Shown: positions 21,703 to 32,560 of the stretch, in pieces
How the letters are laid out: the number at the start of each line of letters is the position of its first letter
Numbering within the stretch: position 1 is the stretch's first letter
Assembly: GCF_020181595.1 (NCBI RefSeq)
Contig: NZ_CP084028.1
Location: forward strand, 1,859,644 to 1,923,643
Reading direction: 5' to 3'
Source of the DNA: [Mycobacterium] vasticus
Lineage (GTDB): Bacteria; Actinomycetota; Actinomycetes; Mycobacteriales; Mycobacteriaceae
DNA: 64,000 nucleotides
Notes under the pieces: model-generated
What the model saw: the letters and a program-made list of their open reading frames with translations, nothing else
Told to the model about the DNA's origin: nothing
Database searches by the model: none
Program-made: the position numbers and the translations under genes

Positions 21703-21706
<4 letters not shown>
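20540..21706 (-). CDS. qcrA: Cytochrome bc1 complex Rieske iron-sulfur subunit
   Basis: 388-aa Rieske protein that passes electrons from menaquinol to the dihaem cytochrome c. The N-terminal half has three predicted membrane helices (near 65-85, 105-130 and 175-200), as in actinobacterial QcrA. The cluster-binding boxes are CSHLGC (313-318) and CPCH (332-335). The ATG at 21706 overlaps the qcrC stop by four bases, which fixes the start; the 19 upstream in-frame codons would read back into qcrC. It is part of ctaE-qcrC-qcrA-qcrB. Confidence 0.95.
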
Positions 21707-23201
<1,495 letters not shown>

Positions 23202-23334
23202 CTATGTAGTTGAAGAACTCCACCCGGGGCGGACAATTAGCCCGAACTGGTGTTGTCCCACCTCTCGAAGGGTGACCGGTGGTCTGTCGAGGGTCGGCTC
23301 GGCCGGCTCGGGCATAGCGTGCGACGATCGGCGC

Positions 23335-24417
23335 GTGGTCGAGCCGGTTAGTGAGGTCCAGCCGAAAGCCCAGATCGCGCAGTGGCGGCAGGTGTTGGGT
23401 CGCCTGACGTCGGGCGCGGATCTGACCGAGGGCCAGGCGGCCTGGGCGATGGAGCAGATCATGGCCGGCGGCGCCACCTCGGCGCAGATCGCGGCGTTCG
23501 GCGTCGCGATGCAGATGAAGGGTCCGACCGCGGCCGAGGTCGGTGAGCTCGCCGAGGTGATGCTGGCGCACGGCCGCAAGGTCCCCACCGAGGCGATCGG
23601 CACCGACACCGTCGATGTGGTGGGCACTGGGGGTGACGGCGCCAACACGGTCAACCTGTCCACCATGGCGTCGATCGTGGTGGCCGCGGCCGGTGTGCCG
23701 GTGGTCAAACACGGCAACCGGTCGGCGGGTTCGCTGTCCGGCGGGGCCGACACGCTCGAAGCTCTGGGGGTGCGCATCGACCTGGGTCCGGACGACGTCG
23801 CACGCAGCGTCGCCGAGATCGGGATCGGCTTCTGCTTCGCACCCCAGTTCCAGCCGTCCTACCGCAACGCCTCGGTGGCACGGCGTGAGATCGGCGTGCC
23901 GACGGTGTTCAACCTGCTGGGACCGCTGACCAATCCGGCCCGGCCGCGCGCCGGGCTGATCGGCTGCGCGTTCGGGGAACTGGCCGAGGTGATGGCCGGG
24001 GTGTTCTCCGCGCGCGGGTCCAGCGTGCTGGTGGTGCACGGTGACGACGGCCTCGACGAACTGACCACGACCACCACCAGCACCATCTGGCGGGTGCAGG
24101 CCGGCACCATCGACCGGCTGACCTTCGACCCGGCCGGGTTCGGATTTGCCCGCGCCGAGGTGAATGAACTACTCGGTGGTGACGCGCAGGCCAACGCGGA
24201 GGAGGCCAGGTCGGTTCTAGCCGGCACCCCGGGCGCGGTGCGTGATGCCGTGGTGCTCAATGCCGCCGGGGCCATCGTGGCGCACACCGGGCTATCCAGC
24301 GACGCCAAATGGCTGCCGGCCTGGGAAGACGGTCTCGCCCGTGCCGCGGCGGCCATCGACAGCGGCGCGGCGGAACAACTGCTCGCGCGTTGGGTCCGAT
24401 TCGGCGCCCAGGTCTGA
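23335..24417 (+). CDS. trpD: Anthranilate phosphoribosyltransferase
   Basis: Joins anthranilate to PRPP in tryptophan synthesis. The 360-aa protein has the PRPP-binding motif [16 protein letters not shown], the KHGNRS segment and the anthranilate-site region [21 protein letters not shown]. The GTG at 23335 gives a protein close in length to the M. tuberculosis enzyme. No other trp gene is adjacent. The last 126 bases overlap the 3' end of the convergent exonuclease/GIY-YIG gene. Confidence 0.95.
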   Translation: MVEPVSEVQPKAQIAQWRQVLGRLTSGADLTEGQAAWAMEQIMAGGATSAQIAAFGVAMQMKGPTAAEVGELAEVMLAHGRKVPTEAIGTDTVDVVGTGGDGANTVNLSTMASIVVAAAGVPVVKHGNRSAGSLSGGADTLEALGVRIDLGPDDVARSVAEIGIGFCFAPQFQPSYRNASVARREIGVPTVFNLLGPLTNPARPRAGLIGCAFGELAEVMAGVFSARGSSVLVVHGDDGLDELTTTTTSTIWRVQAGTIDRLTFDPAGFGFARAEVNELLGGDAQANAEEARSVLAGTPGAVRDAVVLNAAGAIVAHTGLSSDAKWLPAWEDGLARAAAAIDSGAAEQLLARWVRFGAQV

Positions 24418-26226
24418 GGCCAGCCGCGCCGAGCGCGCCACGGCGGCCCACGGTGTCCACGGACCGGCCGAGCCCACCGGCGATGCCCAGCCGTGCTGAT
24501 CCGGCGGCCCCAGCATCGCGTCTCCTCCGTCGAGCCTTGCTGAACCGCCGGCGGTTTCGGCGGGAGCCTCGACGCGCACGAGGCGTACCCCGGGTGCGGC
24601 CAGCCAGCGGGCGATGAGCCCGGTCTCTTCGACCAGCGCGCCGGCCAACGGAGCGGATTCGGGCACCACCGCCTGGGCGCCGAGGGTGATGGCATCGATG
24701 ACGGGCAGCGGTGGCACACCGCGTGCGGCGCAGCCGGCCGCGGCCAACCGGCCGTGGCGGATGACCGCCAACTGCCACCCGCCGGCTCCGTCGGGTGCGG
24801 CGGCCACCAACTCCGGTAGGGCGGCCAGTGCCCGTGCCCGCTGACTGCGCCACAACACCTCGATGGCGGTGGCGGTCTGGTCGCGCAGGCGTGCGGCACT
24901 CTCGTAGTGCCCGCGTTCGGCCAGTGCGGTGACCTGTTTTACGGCCGCGCCCAGGGCGGTGTTGTCCGAGCCGTCGATCAGCGCGGCGGCACGTGCGGCG
25001 GTCTGGGCGTATTCGGCTGAGGTGGCCCCGGAGGTGGCCGGGCACGGGCTGACTTCTAGCGGCGGGCAGCTGTGCTGACCCGATTGCCTCAATCGTGTTG
25101 TGCAGGTGCGGATTCCGGTGAACCTGGCCAGTAGGGCGGCGGTCTGCGCGGCGTCGGCGCGGGAGCGGAACGGGCCGATCGCCTGGTTGTGTCGTGGGGC
25201 GCGGAGCACGGTCAGGCGGGGAAACGCCTCCTGCGACAACGTGATCCACCACCACCGTCGTGGGAACTTCGACCGGCGGTTGTAGGGCGGAGCGTGCGCG
25301 GCCAGCAGGCGCAGCTCCCGCACCCCGGCCTCCAGGGGGTGGGCGCATTCGACGTGGTCGATCCGGGTTGCCAGGGCAACCATCTCCGAGATGCGGCTGC
25401 GGCGGTCGGACCCGTTGAAATACGCGCCGATCCGGCGGCGCAGGTCGGTGGCGGTACCGATGTAGAGCACTTCATCGCCGGGGCCGCGGAACAGATAGAC
25501 CCCCGGCCGGTGCGGAAGCCCTTCGGCCAGCGTGCGTTTGCTGCGCTGCGCCGCGGTGGCGTGCGACAGGTAGGCACGCAGGTCGGCGTAGGTGTGCACC
25601 CGCTGGTTGCCCAGCCGTTCGATCAGCGCGTGCAGCACGTCGACGGTGGCGCGGGCGTCGTCGAGGGCACGGTGGGTCGGGGTGGTGCGCACGGCGAACA
25701 ATCGGGCCAGCTCGGCCAGTCGCACGCTGGGTGCCTCGTCGCGGCTGAGCACCCGTCGTGCCAGCCGGACCGTGCACAGCACCGGTGGCCGCGGCCAGGG
25801 GGTCTCGCAGCGGTGGGCGGCCGCGGTCAGGAAGCCGACGTCGAACCCGGCGTTGTGGGCGACCAGCACCGAACCGCGATCGAAGCCGGCGAACTCTAGG
25901 AAGTTCGGCAGCACGGCGTCGATGCGGGGCGCCTCGTGCACCATCGCGGTGGTGATGCCGGTCAGCCGGACGATCTGGGGCGGGATGCCGCGCTGCGGGT
26001 CGACCAGGGTGGCGAACTCGCCTTCGACCACCCCACCGCGCACCTTGACCGCGCCGATCTCGGTGATGGTGTCCGGCTCGATATCGCCGGTCGGGGAGGC
26101 CCGGCCGCCGGTGGTCTCCAGGTCCACCACCACGAAGGTGGTGTCCCGCAGGGTGGTTTCCGATACGGATTCCAGCTGCGCGGCGAGGTGATCGAAGCTC
26201 AGCTGTCCGGCCGTGGCGGGGGTCAT
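24292..26226 (-). CDS. DEDDh exonuclease fused to a UvrC-like GIY-YIG endonuclease, Rv2191-like
   Basis: 644-aa fusion. Residues about 20-185 are a DnaQ-like 3'-5' exonuclease with motif I VDLETTGG and a later [10 protein letters not shown] motif. Residues about 200-290 are a GIY-YIG nuclease domain ([29 protein letters not shown]). A UVR-like helical pair ([18 protein letters not shown]) lies near 440. UvrC's C-terminal endonuclease and HhH domains are missing, so it resembles the Cho type and may act in DNA repair incision and trimming. The ATG at 26226 gives 644 aa, essentially the length of Rv2191. The 3' end overlaps trpD by 126 bases on the opposite strand. Confidence 0.88.
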   Translation of the reverse strand: MTPATAGQLSFDHLAAQLESVSETTLRDTTFVVVDLETTGGRASPTGDIEPDTITEIGAVKVRGGVVEGEFATLVDPQRGIPPQIVRLTGITTAMVHEAPRIDAVLPNFLEFAGFDRGSVLVAHNAGFDVGFLTAAAHRCETPWPRPPVLCTVRLARRVLSRDEAPSVRLAELARLFAVRTTPTHRALDDARATVDVLHALIERLGNQRVHTYADLRAYLSHATAAQRSKRTLAEGLPHRPGVYLFRGPGDEVLYIGTATDLRRRIGAYFNGSDRRSRISEMVALATRIDHVECAHPLEAGVRELRLLAAHAPPYNRRSKFPRRWWWITLSQEAFPRLTVLRAPRHNQAIGPFRSRADAAQTAALLARFTGIRTCTTRLRQSGQHSCPPLEVSPCPATSGATSAEYAQTAARAAALIDGSDNTALGAAVKQVTALAERGHYESAARLRDQTATAIEVLWRSQRARALAALPELVAAAPDGAGGWQLAVIRHGRLAAAGCAARGVPPLPVIDAITLGAQAVVPESAPLAGALVEETGLIARWLAAPGVRLVRVEAPAETAGGSARLDGGDAMLGPPDQHGWASPVGSAGPWTPWAAVARSARLASDLGAESDPTREQLFRRAAVDGRRGTGETVFPGRQPFGVAG

Positions 26227-26321
26227 AGCGAGCACGGTAGGTCGGGGCACCGACAGATGAGCGCCCGAGGGTTGTCGGTACCCGGGGTTAGCGTGCCGGC
26301 AACAGATCGAGAGGAATCGCC

Positions 26322-26579
26322 ATGGCACAGATCTCGGACCATTACGGCAGCCGCCCCACCGGTGCGGAACCGGTGGTGATCGACTGCGACGACTGTGCGG
26401 TCCGCGGGCCCGCCTGCCGGGACTGCGTGGTCAGTGTGTTGATCGGGGTGCCGAACGAGCTGCTCGAAGACGAGCGGGCGGCGCTCGACGTGCTCGCCGA
26501 GGCGGGGATGGCGCCCCGGTTGCGCCTGGTCCCGATCCGTGGCGACGGGCGAACGGGACGGCGTTCCGGCGTGGCCTGA
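26322..26579 (+). CDS. Small conserved actinobacterial protein with two CxxC pairs
   Basis: 85-aa protein with Cys22, Cys25, Cys32 and Cys35 ([15 protein letters not shown]), a compact CxxC-x6-CxxC arrangement suited to zinc or an Fe-S cluster. A short helix ([16 protein letters not shown]) and a PRLRLVPI end follow. I recognise it as a small protein conserved across actinobacteria, without known function. AGAGGAA precedes the ATG. Third-position GC is high, supporting real coding. It lies between the exonuclease and NlpC/P60 genes with its own start. Confidence 0.8.
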   Translation: MAQISDHYGSRPTGAEPVVIDCDDCAVRGPACRDCVVSVLIGVPNELLEDERAALDVLAEAGMAPRLRLVPIRGDGRTGRRSGVA

Positions 26580-26723
26580 AACCGGCGCGTCGCTCTTAGA
26601 GATCTCGCAATTTTGGCTGCTAACGTAGGCGGCTCGTGATGGACAACGCCGTTGCCATTTCGTAACCTATTCGAGACTCTTACGTACTCGGCGGCGGCAC
26701 GGCCATGTCCATCCTCGGCAGTG

Positions 26724-26729
26724 TATAAG
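26724..26729 (+). promoter_or_regulatory. Candidate -10 box overlapping the ribosome binding site of the NlpC/P60 gene
   Basis: TATAAG shares bases with the AAGGA sequence (26727-26731) that sits 7 bases before the TTG start. Only one of the two roles can apply to a given transcript: either a very short leader, or a longer leader from a promoter upstream. Confidence 0.35.
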
Positions 26730-26738
26730 GATGCAATC

Positions 26739-27893
26739 TTGAAGCTCGGACGTATGCAGTGGAACCTGTGTGCTCTTGGGCGTCCTGTGCGCGCTGTTGC
26801 CACCGGCCTTCTGGTCGGCGCCACTGTCGCGACCGGCTCGCTGCTGGGCCAGGTGCACGCCGATCCGGCCGATGACGCCATGGCCAAGCTCAGCGAGCTG
26901 TCCCGGCAGGCCGAGCAGACCACCGAGGCGATGCACACCGCGCAGCTCAATCTTGACGAGAAGCTCGCCGCGCAACGCGCCGCCGACCGCACCCACGACG
27001 ATGACCAGGCCGCCTTGGCCGCTGCCCGCGACCAACTTTCCGGCTACCGGTCCGCGGTGAACCGCTTCGCCGCCACCACCTATATGGGCGGCCGCGTCGG
27101 CGGTATGGACGCCATGTTGACCGCGGAGTCACCGCAGCAGCTGATCGACAAGCTTGCCGTGCAGCGCGTGGTGGCCGGTGACCTGTCGGTGCAGATGGAC
27201 CGTTTCCGCGCCGCCAGTGAGCAGGCGGACCAGGCCGAGCAGGCCTCGGCGAAGTCCGCCGATGAGGCCCGTGCCGCAGCCGAGCAGGCCGCCGCCGTGC
27301 GCGCCGAAGTGCAGGCCCGCCAGAGCCGCCTGCAGTTGCAGATCTCGGTGGTCAAGTCCCAGTACTATGCGCTGACCCAGCAGCAGCGCGCCGCGATGGC
27401 CGCCCCCGGGCCGGTCCCCGAGGGCGCCCCGGGAGCACCGGCCCCCGAGCGACAGCCCCCGGTGTTCGGATTGCTGGCCCCCGGAAACCCGGCAGACCCG
27501 GCACCGCCGATGGAGCTGGCCTTCCCCGGTGGCGGCGGGGGTGGCGGCGCGGCCGCGACGGCCGTGCAGGCCGCTCTCACCCAGGTCGGTTCGCCTTACG
27601 TGTGGGGTGGCGCCGCACCCGGCGGGTTCGATTGCTCCGGGCTGGTGATGTGGGCGTTCCACCAGGCCGGGATCAACCTGCCGCACTCCAGCCAGGCCCA
27701 AGCCAACGGTGGCCAGGCCGTGTCGCTGTCTGATCTGCAGCCCGGCGACGTCCTGACGTTCTACTCGGATGCCTCCCACTCGGGGATCTACGTCGGCGAC
27801 GGCATGATGATCCATTCGTCCACCTACGGTCAGCCGGTCCGGGTGGTGCCGATGACCTCGTCCGGCCCGATCCACAACGCCCGCCGTTACTGA
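26739..27893 (+). CDS. Secreted NlpC/P60 peptidoglycan hydrolase, Rv2190c-like
   Basis: 384-aa exported endopeptidase that cleaves peptidoglycan stems. A signal peptide ends near HADPADD (about residue 45). A long Ala/Gln/Glu-rich coiled coil follows to about 215, then a Pro/Gly-rich linker and the C-terminal NlpC/P60 domain with Cys299 (FDCSGLV), His347 (HSGIYVG) and His359. The coiled coil probably holds the catalytic domain inactive, as in RipA-type enzymes. The TTG at 26739 is chosen because AAGGA lies 7 bases upstream; an ATG at 26754 has no such site. Two downstream genes are in the same direction. Confidence 0.92.
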   Translation: MKLGRMQWNLCALGRPVRAVATGLLVGATVATGSLLGQVHADPADDAMAKLSELSRQAEQTTEAMHTAQLNLDEKLAAQRAADRTHDDDQAALAAARDQLSGYRSAVNRFAATTYMGGRVGGMDAMLTAESPQQLIDKLAVQRVVAGDLSVQMDRFRAASEQADQAEQASAKSADEARAAAEQAAAVRAEVQARQSRLQLQISVVKSQYYALTQQQRAAMAAPGPVPEGAPGAPAPERQPPVFGLLAPGNPADPAPPMELAFPGGGGGGGAAATAVQAALTQVGSPYVWGGAAPGGFDCSGLVMWAFHQAGINLPHSSQAQANGGQAVSLSDLQPGDVLTFYSDASHSGIYVGDGMMIHSSTYGQPVRVVPMTSSGPIHNARRY

Positions 27894-27915
27894 GCGGTCC
27901 GTAATCCGACGCCTG

Positions 27916-28707
27916 TTGGCCGTGCTGCTGACGGCCGAGCTGATCACTGTCGTCGTCGTGCTGGCCGTGCCGGGCCCGGCCGCTGATCCGCCCCTAACAG
28001 TCGGCGATCATCGCAGCGTCGTGCTGGACAACCGCGGCGGGCAGGCCGGCGCGCAGCTGCTGGCCCGGATCGCCGCCGACATCGGACCGGCCGTCGACGC
28101 GGTCGAATCATTCTGGGGAACCGACTGGTCGCATCGAATCGAGATCACCGCCACCGGCTCGGTCCAGCAGTTCGCCGCGCTGGCCGGTGCCGGTAGGGGA
28201 GCCGGTGACGTGGCGCAGTGGGTCGACGTCGCCGCGGTCGCGGTGGCCGATCGGGTCGATCCGGAGCGGCGGCGGGTGAGCGGCCAACGCGTGGTGTTCG
28301 CGCCGGGCGCGACCGCCATGAGCGACACCGCGCTGCGAATCGTGTTGACTCACGAGCTTTTTCATTACGCGGCCCGCGCCGACACTGCCGCCGAAGCGCC
28401 ACGCTGGCTCACCGAGGGGGTGGCCGACTTCGTGGCCCGCCCCGGCCAGGAGCCGCCCACGACGGCCCCGCTGACGCTGCCCTCCGACCAAGATCTGGAC
28501 GCCCCCGGCCCGCGCCGCGCCGAAGCCTACGACCGGGCCTGGGGGTTCGCCCGGTACGTCGCAGCCCGCTTCGGGGCCGACAAGCTGCGTGAGCTCTACC
28601 TGTCCGCCTGCGGCCCCGCCGATGTCGCCCCGGCCGTCGCCGTGCCGTTGGTGCTCGGTGTCGGTCTGCCCGACCTGCTCACCGGCTGGCAGCAGTGGCA
28701 GGGTTGA
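27916..28707 (+). CDS. Exported HExxH metallopeptidase-like protein, Rv2189c-like
   Basis: 263-aa protein with an N-terminal hydrophobic segment (about 1-23) that looks like a signal anchor. The zinc motif HELFH is at 146-150 and a further Glu167 in the sequence RWLTEGVADF fits the third ligand of gluzincins. No substrate can be read from sequence. The start is uncertain: TTG 27916 and GTG 27922 are the only canonical choices, neither has a clear Shine-Dalgarno sequence, and both leave out the two arginines (at 27907-27912) that would improve the signal peptide. It lies 22 bases after the NlpC/P60 gene and before pimB. Confidence 0.8.
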   Translation: MAVLLTAELITVVVVLAVPGPAADPPLTVGDHRSVVLDNRGGQAGAQLLARIAADIGPAVDAVESFWGTDWSHRIEITATGSVQQFAALAGAGRGAGDVAQWVDVAAVAVADRVDPERRRVSGQRVVFAPGATAMSDTALRIVLTHELFHYAARADTAAEAPRWLTEGVADFVARPGQEPPTTAPLTLPSDQDLDAPGPRRAEAYDRAWGFARYVAARFGADKLRELYLSACGPADVAPAVAVPLVLGVGLPDLLTGWQQWQG

Positions 28708-28730
28708 CCGCATCGGCTAGGCCGACCCGC

Positions 28731-28736
28731 TAGCAT
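28731..28736 (+). promoter_or_regulatory. Candidate -10 box of pimB, leaderless type
   Basis: TAGCAT lies 7 bases before the pimB GTG, and no ribosome binding site is present. Leaderless transcription is inferred. Confidence 0.5.
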
Positions 28737-28743
28737 CCCTCGG

Positions 28744-29886
28744 GTGAGCCGGGTCCTGCTGGTTACCAATGATTTTCCGCCGCGGCCCGGCGGCATCCAG
28801 TGCTACCTGGAAGAACTGGTGTGCCGCATCGCCGCCGGCGGGCGTCACCAGATCACCGTGTACGCCCCGAAATGGCGTGGGGCCGAGGACTTCGACGCCG
28901 CCGCCGACGCAGCCGGCTACCAGGTGGTGCGTCACCCCGGCACGTTGATGCTGCCGGGCCGGGCCGTCGACGCACGGATGCGCCGGCTCATCGCCGAGGG
29001 CGTGATCGACACGGTCTGGTTCGGCGCTGCCGCACCGTTGGCGCTGCTGGCGCAGCGGGCACGCTCGGCCGGAGCCACCCGAGTGGTGGCCAGCACACAC
29101 GGCCACGAGGTCGGGTGGTCGATGCTGCCGGGCGCCCGGTCGGTGCTGCGCCGGATCGGCGACACCTGCGACACCGTCACCTTCGTCAGCCACTACACCC
29201 GCGGCCGGTTCGCCGCGGCGTTCGGTCCCGACGCGGCGCTGGAGCACCTGCCGCCCGGGGTGGACACCGGCCGGTTCCGTCCCGACCCGGCCGCCCGCGA
29301 GCGCCTGCGCGAACGCCACGGGCTGGGCGGGCGGCCCACGGTGGTCTGCGTGTCGCGGCTGGTGCCCCGCAAGGGCCAGGACATGCTGATCCGGGCGCTG
29401 CCGGCGATTCGGCAACGTGTCGACGGGGCCGCGCTGGTGATCGTCGGCGGCGGACCGTACGCCGAGCGGCTGCACAAGCTGGCCGCCGAATGCGGGGTTG
29501 CCGACTCGGTGACCTTCACCGGCGGCGTGCCGGCCGCCGAACTGCCGGCCTACTACCTGCTCGGCGACGTCTTCGCGATGCCGTGCCGCACCCGTGGCTC
29601 CGGGATGGATGTCGAGGGTCTGGGCATCGTGTTTCTGGAGGCGTCGGCGGCCGGTGTCCCGGTGGTCGCCGGCGACTCCGGTGGCGCACCGGAAACCGTG
29701 CTGGACAACCGGACCGGGCGGGTGGTCGACGGCCGATCGGTGAGCCAGATCGCCGACGCCGTCAGCACGCTGCTCGCCGATCCGGACCGGGCCGCGGCGA
29801 TGGGCAACGCCGGGCGCGAGTGGGCGACCGGCCACTGGGGCTGGGATGGCCTGGCCGACCGGATGGCCGAACTGCTGCAGGCCTGA
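28744..29886 (+). CDS. pimB: GDP-mannose-dependent phosphatidylinositol monomannoside mannosyltransferase
   Basis: GT4-family GT-B enzyme that adds the second mannose to phosphatidylinositol monomannoside, an early cytoplasmic step towards LM and LAM. The 380-aa protein has the N-terminal NDFPPRPGGIQ loop and the C-terminal sugar-nucleotide site with SRLVPRKGQDMLI and the EX7E-type motif EGLGIVFLEASAAGVPVV. It is the homologue of Rv2188c (PimB'). It starts with GTG. It is convergent with fadD15 across a tandem repeat block. Confidence 0.94.
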   Translation: MSRVLLVTNDFPPRPGGIQCYLEELVCRIAAGGRHQITVYAPKWRGAEDFDAAADAAGYQVVRHPGTLMLPGRAVDARMRRLIAEGVIDTVWFGAAAPLALLAQRARSAGATRVVASTHGHEVGWSMLPGARSVLRRIGDTCDTVTFVSHYTRGRFAAAFGPDAALEHLPPGVDTGRFRPDPAARERLRERHGLGGRPTVVCVSRLVPRKGQDMLIRALPAIRQRVDGAALVIVGGGPYAERLHKLAAECGVADSVTFTGGVPAAELPAYYLLGDVFAMPCRTRGSGMDVEGLGIVFLEASAAGVPVVAGDSGGAPETVLDNRTGRVVDGRSVSQIADAVSTLLADPDRAAAMGNAGREWATGHWGWDGLADRMAELLQA

Positions 29887-29890
29887 GACG

Positions 29891-30141
29891 CCTAATCCTT
29901 GCGGCGGTCCCGGCTTCCCCTCGCCTCCGCCGACCCTGCGGGCCAACTCCGGCGAGCCTCGCCGAACCGCCTAATCCTTGCGGCGGTCCCGGCTTCCCCT
30001 CGCCTCCGCCGACCCTGCGGGCCAACTCCGGCGAGCCTCGCCGAACCGCCTAATCCTTGCGGCGGTCCCGGCTTCCCCTCGCCTCCGCCGACCCTGCGGG
30101 CCAACTCCGGCGAGCCTCGCCGAACCGCCTAATCCTTGCGG
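29891..30141. repeat. Three perfect 79-bp tandem repeats plus a 14-bp partial copy
   Basis: Copies begin at 29891, 29970 and 30049 and are identical. A fourth start, CCTAATCCTTGCGG, at 30128-30141 is the genuine 3' end of fadD15 (stop plus the last codons). Each unit thus begins with a copy of the fadD15 end and contains the palindrome CGGCGAG-C-CTCGCCG. The block lies between the convergent pimB and fadD15 genes. It has the form of a variable-number tandem repeat locus and the stems may help stop transcription from both sides. There are no spacers, so it is not CRISPR. Confidence 0.95.
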
Positions 30142-31931
30142 TAAATGGCCTCGATCGCGTCGGCGAACTTCTCGGCGACGACGTTGCGCTTCACCTTCAT
30201 GGTGGGGGTCAACTCGCCGGTGGCCTCGGTGAAGTCGACCGGCAGGATCGAGAACTTGCGGATCGACTCGGCGTGCGACACCGACAGGTTGGCCTGCTTG
30301 ACCGCGGCGTCCACCTCGGCGAGCAGGTCCGGGTCACCTGCCAGGTCCGCGACGCTGGCCGTGGCGGCTTTGCTGTTGCGCTGCTTCCAGCCCTCGATGG
30401 CCTCCGGGTCGATGGTGATCAGCGCCCCGATGAACGGGCGGGCGTCGCCGACCACCATCGCCTGGCTGATCAGCGGATGGGCCCGCAGCTGGTCCTCGAG
30501 CACCGCGGGCGCGACGTTCTTGCCGCCGGCGGTCACGATGATCTCCTTCTTGCGGCCGGTGATCTTCAGATAGCCCTCGTCGTCGATCGCCGCCAGGTCG
30601 CCGGTCCTGAACCACCCGTCGGTGAACGCCTCGGCGGTGGCCGCCTCGTTGCCCCAGTAGCCGCCGAACACCACGCCACCGCGCACCAGCAGCTCGCCGT
30701 CCTCGGCGATACGCATGCTGTTGCCCGGCACCAGCGTTCCGACCGTGCCGACCTTGATGCCGCCGACCGGGTTGACGGTCACAGCGGCGGTGGTCTCGGT
30801 CAGGCCGTACCCCTCGTAGATGGACAGGCCCACACCGCGGTAGAAGTGCCCCAGCCGCTCGCCCAGCGGTGCCCCGCCGGACACCGAGGCGCGGCAGTCG
30901 CCGCCCAGCGCGGCCCGCAGCTTGCGATACACCAGCTTGTCGAAGAGGGCGTGCTTGGCGCGCAGCAGCAATCCGGGACGACCGGAGTCCAGCGCCTCGC
31001 TGAAGTCCACCGCGGTCTGCGCGGCCATCTCGAAGATCTTGCCCTTGCCGTCGCTGGCGGCGTTCTGGGCGGCGGTGTTGTAGACCTTCTCGAACACCCG
31101 CGGCACCGAGACCACGACGGTCGGCTTGAACACCGCGAACATCGGCAGCAGGTTCTTGATGTCGCTGGTGAATCCGACGGTGACCCGGTTGGCGAACGCC
31201 CCCAGGGTCAGCGCCCGCGCCAGCACGTGCGCCAGCGGCAGGAAGACCAGCAGACGCTGACCATCGGTGAGCAGGCTGGGCAACGCGGCCTTGGTGCCGC
31301 GAACCTCGTAGATCAGGTTGGAGTGGGTGAGTTGGCAGCCCTTGGGCCGACCGGTGGTACCGGAGGTGTAGATCAGTGTGGCGGGGTCGGTGGCCCGCAG
31401 CGCGCTCAGGCGCGCGGTGACCTGCGCCGGATCCTGGCCGGCCGCGGCGTCGGCCAGCTCGTCGAGGGCCTTGGCGCCGGTGCCGTCGATGGTCAGCACC
31501 CGCCGCAGCGCGGGCAGGTCACCGGCGAGTTCGTTGACCATCTGGGCGTGGTTGTCGGTCTCGGCGAATGCCAGGACCGCACTGGAGTCCTGCATCACCC
31601 AGCGCACCTGCTCGGCAGAGGAGGTTTCGTAGATCGGCACGGTGACCGCCCCGATCGACAGAATGGCGAAGTCCAGGATGGCCCACTCATAGCGGGTGGC
31701 CGAGAAGATGACCACCCGGTCTCCGGCCGCAACGCCCTGGGCGATCAGTCCCAGTGCGGCCGAACGGATCTGCGAGGCAGCGGTGGCGCAGGTGACGTCG
31801 GTCCACGCGCCGTCGACCTGGCGCTGATAGATGACGTGGTCGGGGTTGTCGCGCTCGTGTTCGAAGACGACTGCGGCGACGTTGTCGTGCTCCTCGACGG
31901 TGAACGGCGCGGGAACACTGAACTCACGCAT
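30129..31931 (-). CDS. fadD15: Long-chain fatty acid--CoA ligase
   Basis: 600-aa adenylate-forming enzyme that activates fatty acids to acyl-CoA. The AMP-binding P-loop [11 protein letters not shown], the [11 protein letters not shown] motif and the C-terminal [15 protein letters not shown] lysine region are all present, so both half-reactions should work. The length is that of the long-chain FadD15 type. The ATG has AGAGGT upstream on the minus strand. A TAGGCT box at 31976-31971 could be its -10, leaving a leader of about 33 bases. Its last codons are copied in the adjacent tandem repeats. Confidence 0.93.
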   Translation of the reverse strand: MREFSVPAPFTVEEHDNVAAVVFEHERDNPDHVIYQRQVDGAWTDVTCATAASQIRSAALGLIAQGVAAGDRVVIFSATRYEWAILDFAILSIGAVTVPIYETSSAEQVRWVMQDSSAVLAFAETDNHAQMVNELAGDLPALRRVLTIDGTGAKALDELADAAAGQDPAQVTARLSALRATDPATLIYTSGTTGRPKGCQLTHSNLIYEVRGTKAALPSLLTDGQRLLVFLPLAHVLARALTLGAFANRVTVGFTSDIKNLLPMFAVFKPTVVVSVPRVFEKVYNTAAQNAASDGKGKIFEMAAQTAVDFSEALDSGRPGLLLRAKHALFDKLVYRKLRAALGGDCRASVSGGAPLGERLGHFYRGVGLSIYEGYGLTETTAAVTVNPVGGIKVGTVGTLVPGNSMRIAEDGELLVRGGVVFGGYWGNEAATAEAFTDGWFRTGDLAAIDDEGYLKITGRKKEIIVTAGGKNVAPAVLEDQLRAHPLISQAMVVGDARPFIGALITIDPEAIEGWKQRNSKAATASVADLAGDPDLLAEVDAAVKQANLSVSHAESIRKFSILPVDFTEATGELTPTMKVKRNVVAEKFADAIEAIYRKD

Positions 31932-32075
31932 TGCGATGACCTCTCTTGACTGCCGGTTGTCTGCCCTCTCAGCCTAGTAGGCGAGCTACGGCTGATGTGA
32001 CGGTGTTCACTACCGCGGGCACGCTGGGTACCCGGCGCGTACCGCCGCAGGGCGGTCATATGTGAAGCTGGGGCG

Positions 32076-32471
32076 ATGAACAGTATCCAGGTTGCCGACG
32101 AGACGTTCGTCGCCGCATCCGGCGAGCAGGTCGGTGCCATGGCCGGCGATCGGTCCAACTGGCGGCGGTGGTGGCCCGACCTGGAGTTGGACGTGGTCGA
32201 GGACCGTGCCGACAAGGGCGTTCGCTGGACGGTGGGTGGGCCGCTGACTGGCACCATGGAGATCTGGCTGGAGGAGATGCTCGACGGTGTGCTGCTGCAC
32301 TACTTCCTGCACGCCGAGCCGACCGGGGTCAGCGGCCGTCAGCTGGCCCGGCTGAACCTGCCGAAACTGGTTCACCGCCGCCGGGTGGCGGGTAAGAAGA
32401 TGGCCTTCGAGATCAAATCCCGCCTGGAGCTGTCCCGTCCGGTGGGGGTCTCCCCGCTGGCAGTGATCTGA
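32076..32471 (+). CDS. SRPBCC/polyketide cyclase-like protein, Rv2186c-like
   Basis: 131-aa protein of the START/SRPBCC type, a helix-grip fold with a hydrophobic pocket. The sequence NWRRWWPDLELDV after the first helix and the C-terminal helix (RRRVAGKKMAFEIKSRLE) fit this fold. No catalytic residues are recognised. It lies beside a second SRPBCC gene (32561) in the same direction. ATG start. The ligand is unknown. Confidence 0.8.
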   Translation: MNSIQVADETFVAASGEQVGAMAGDRSNWRRWWPDLELDVVEDRADKGVRWTVGGPLTGTMEIWLEEMLDGVLLHYFLHAEPTGVSGRQLARLNLPKLVHRRRVAGKKMAFEIKSRLELSRPVGVSPLAVI

Positions 32472-32560
32472 CTCGCCTGACCGGATCGAAACCGGGCGCA
32501 GCGAGGTACCGTTTCTGCCGGGACCGGCGGTAGGCGCGAACGAGGTAGGGAAATAACCAG

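Noticed and set aside
26580..26738. c-di-AMP (ydaO-type) riboswitch before the NlpC/P60 gene
   Set aside because: Such elements precede some actinobacterial wall hydrolases, but the conserved core sequences are not present and the gap is short.
29891..30127. Possible CRISPR array at the 79-bp repeats
   Set aside because: The units are directly adjacent with no spacers and no cas genes are in the window.
29892..30232. Short frames running through the 79-bp repeats on both strands
   Set aside because: Unit length is not a multiple of three, so frames shift in each copy. The same peptide recurs only because the DNA recurs.
30057..31949. A 630-codon plus-strand frame opposite fadD15
   Set aside because: fadD15 is a complete, motif-bearing enzyme on the minus strand. 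The opposite frame has no recognisable domain and is open because of the GC-rich codon pattern.
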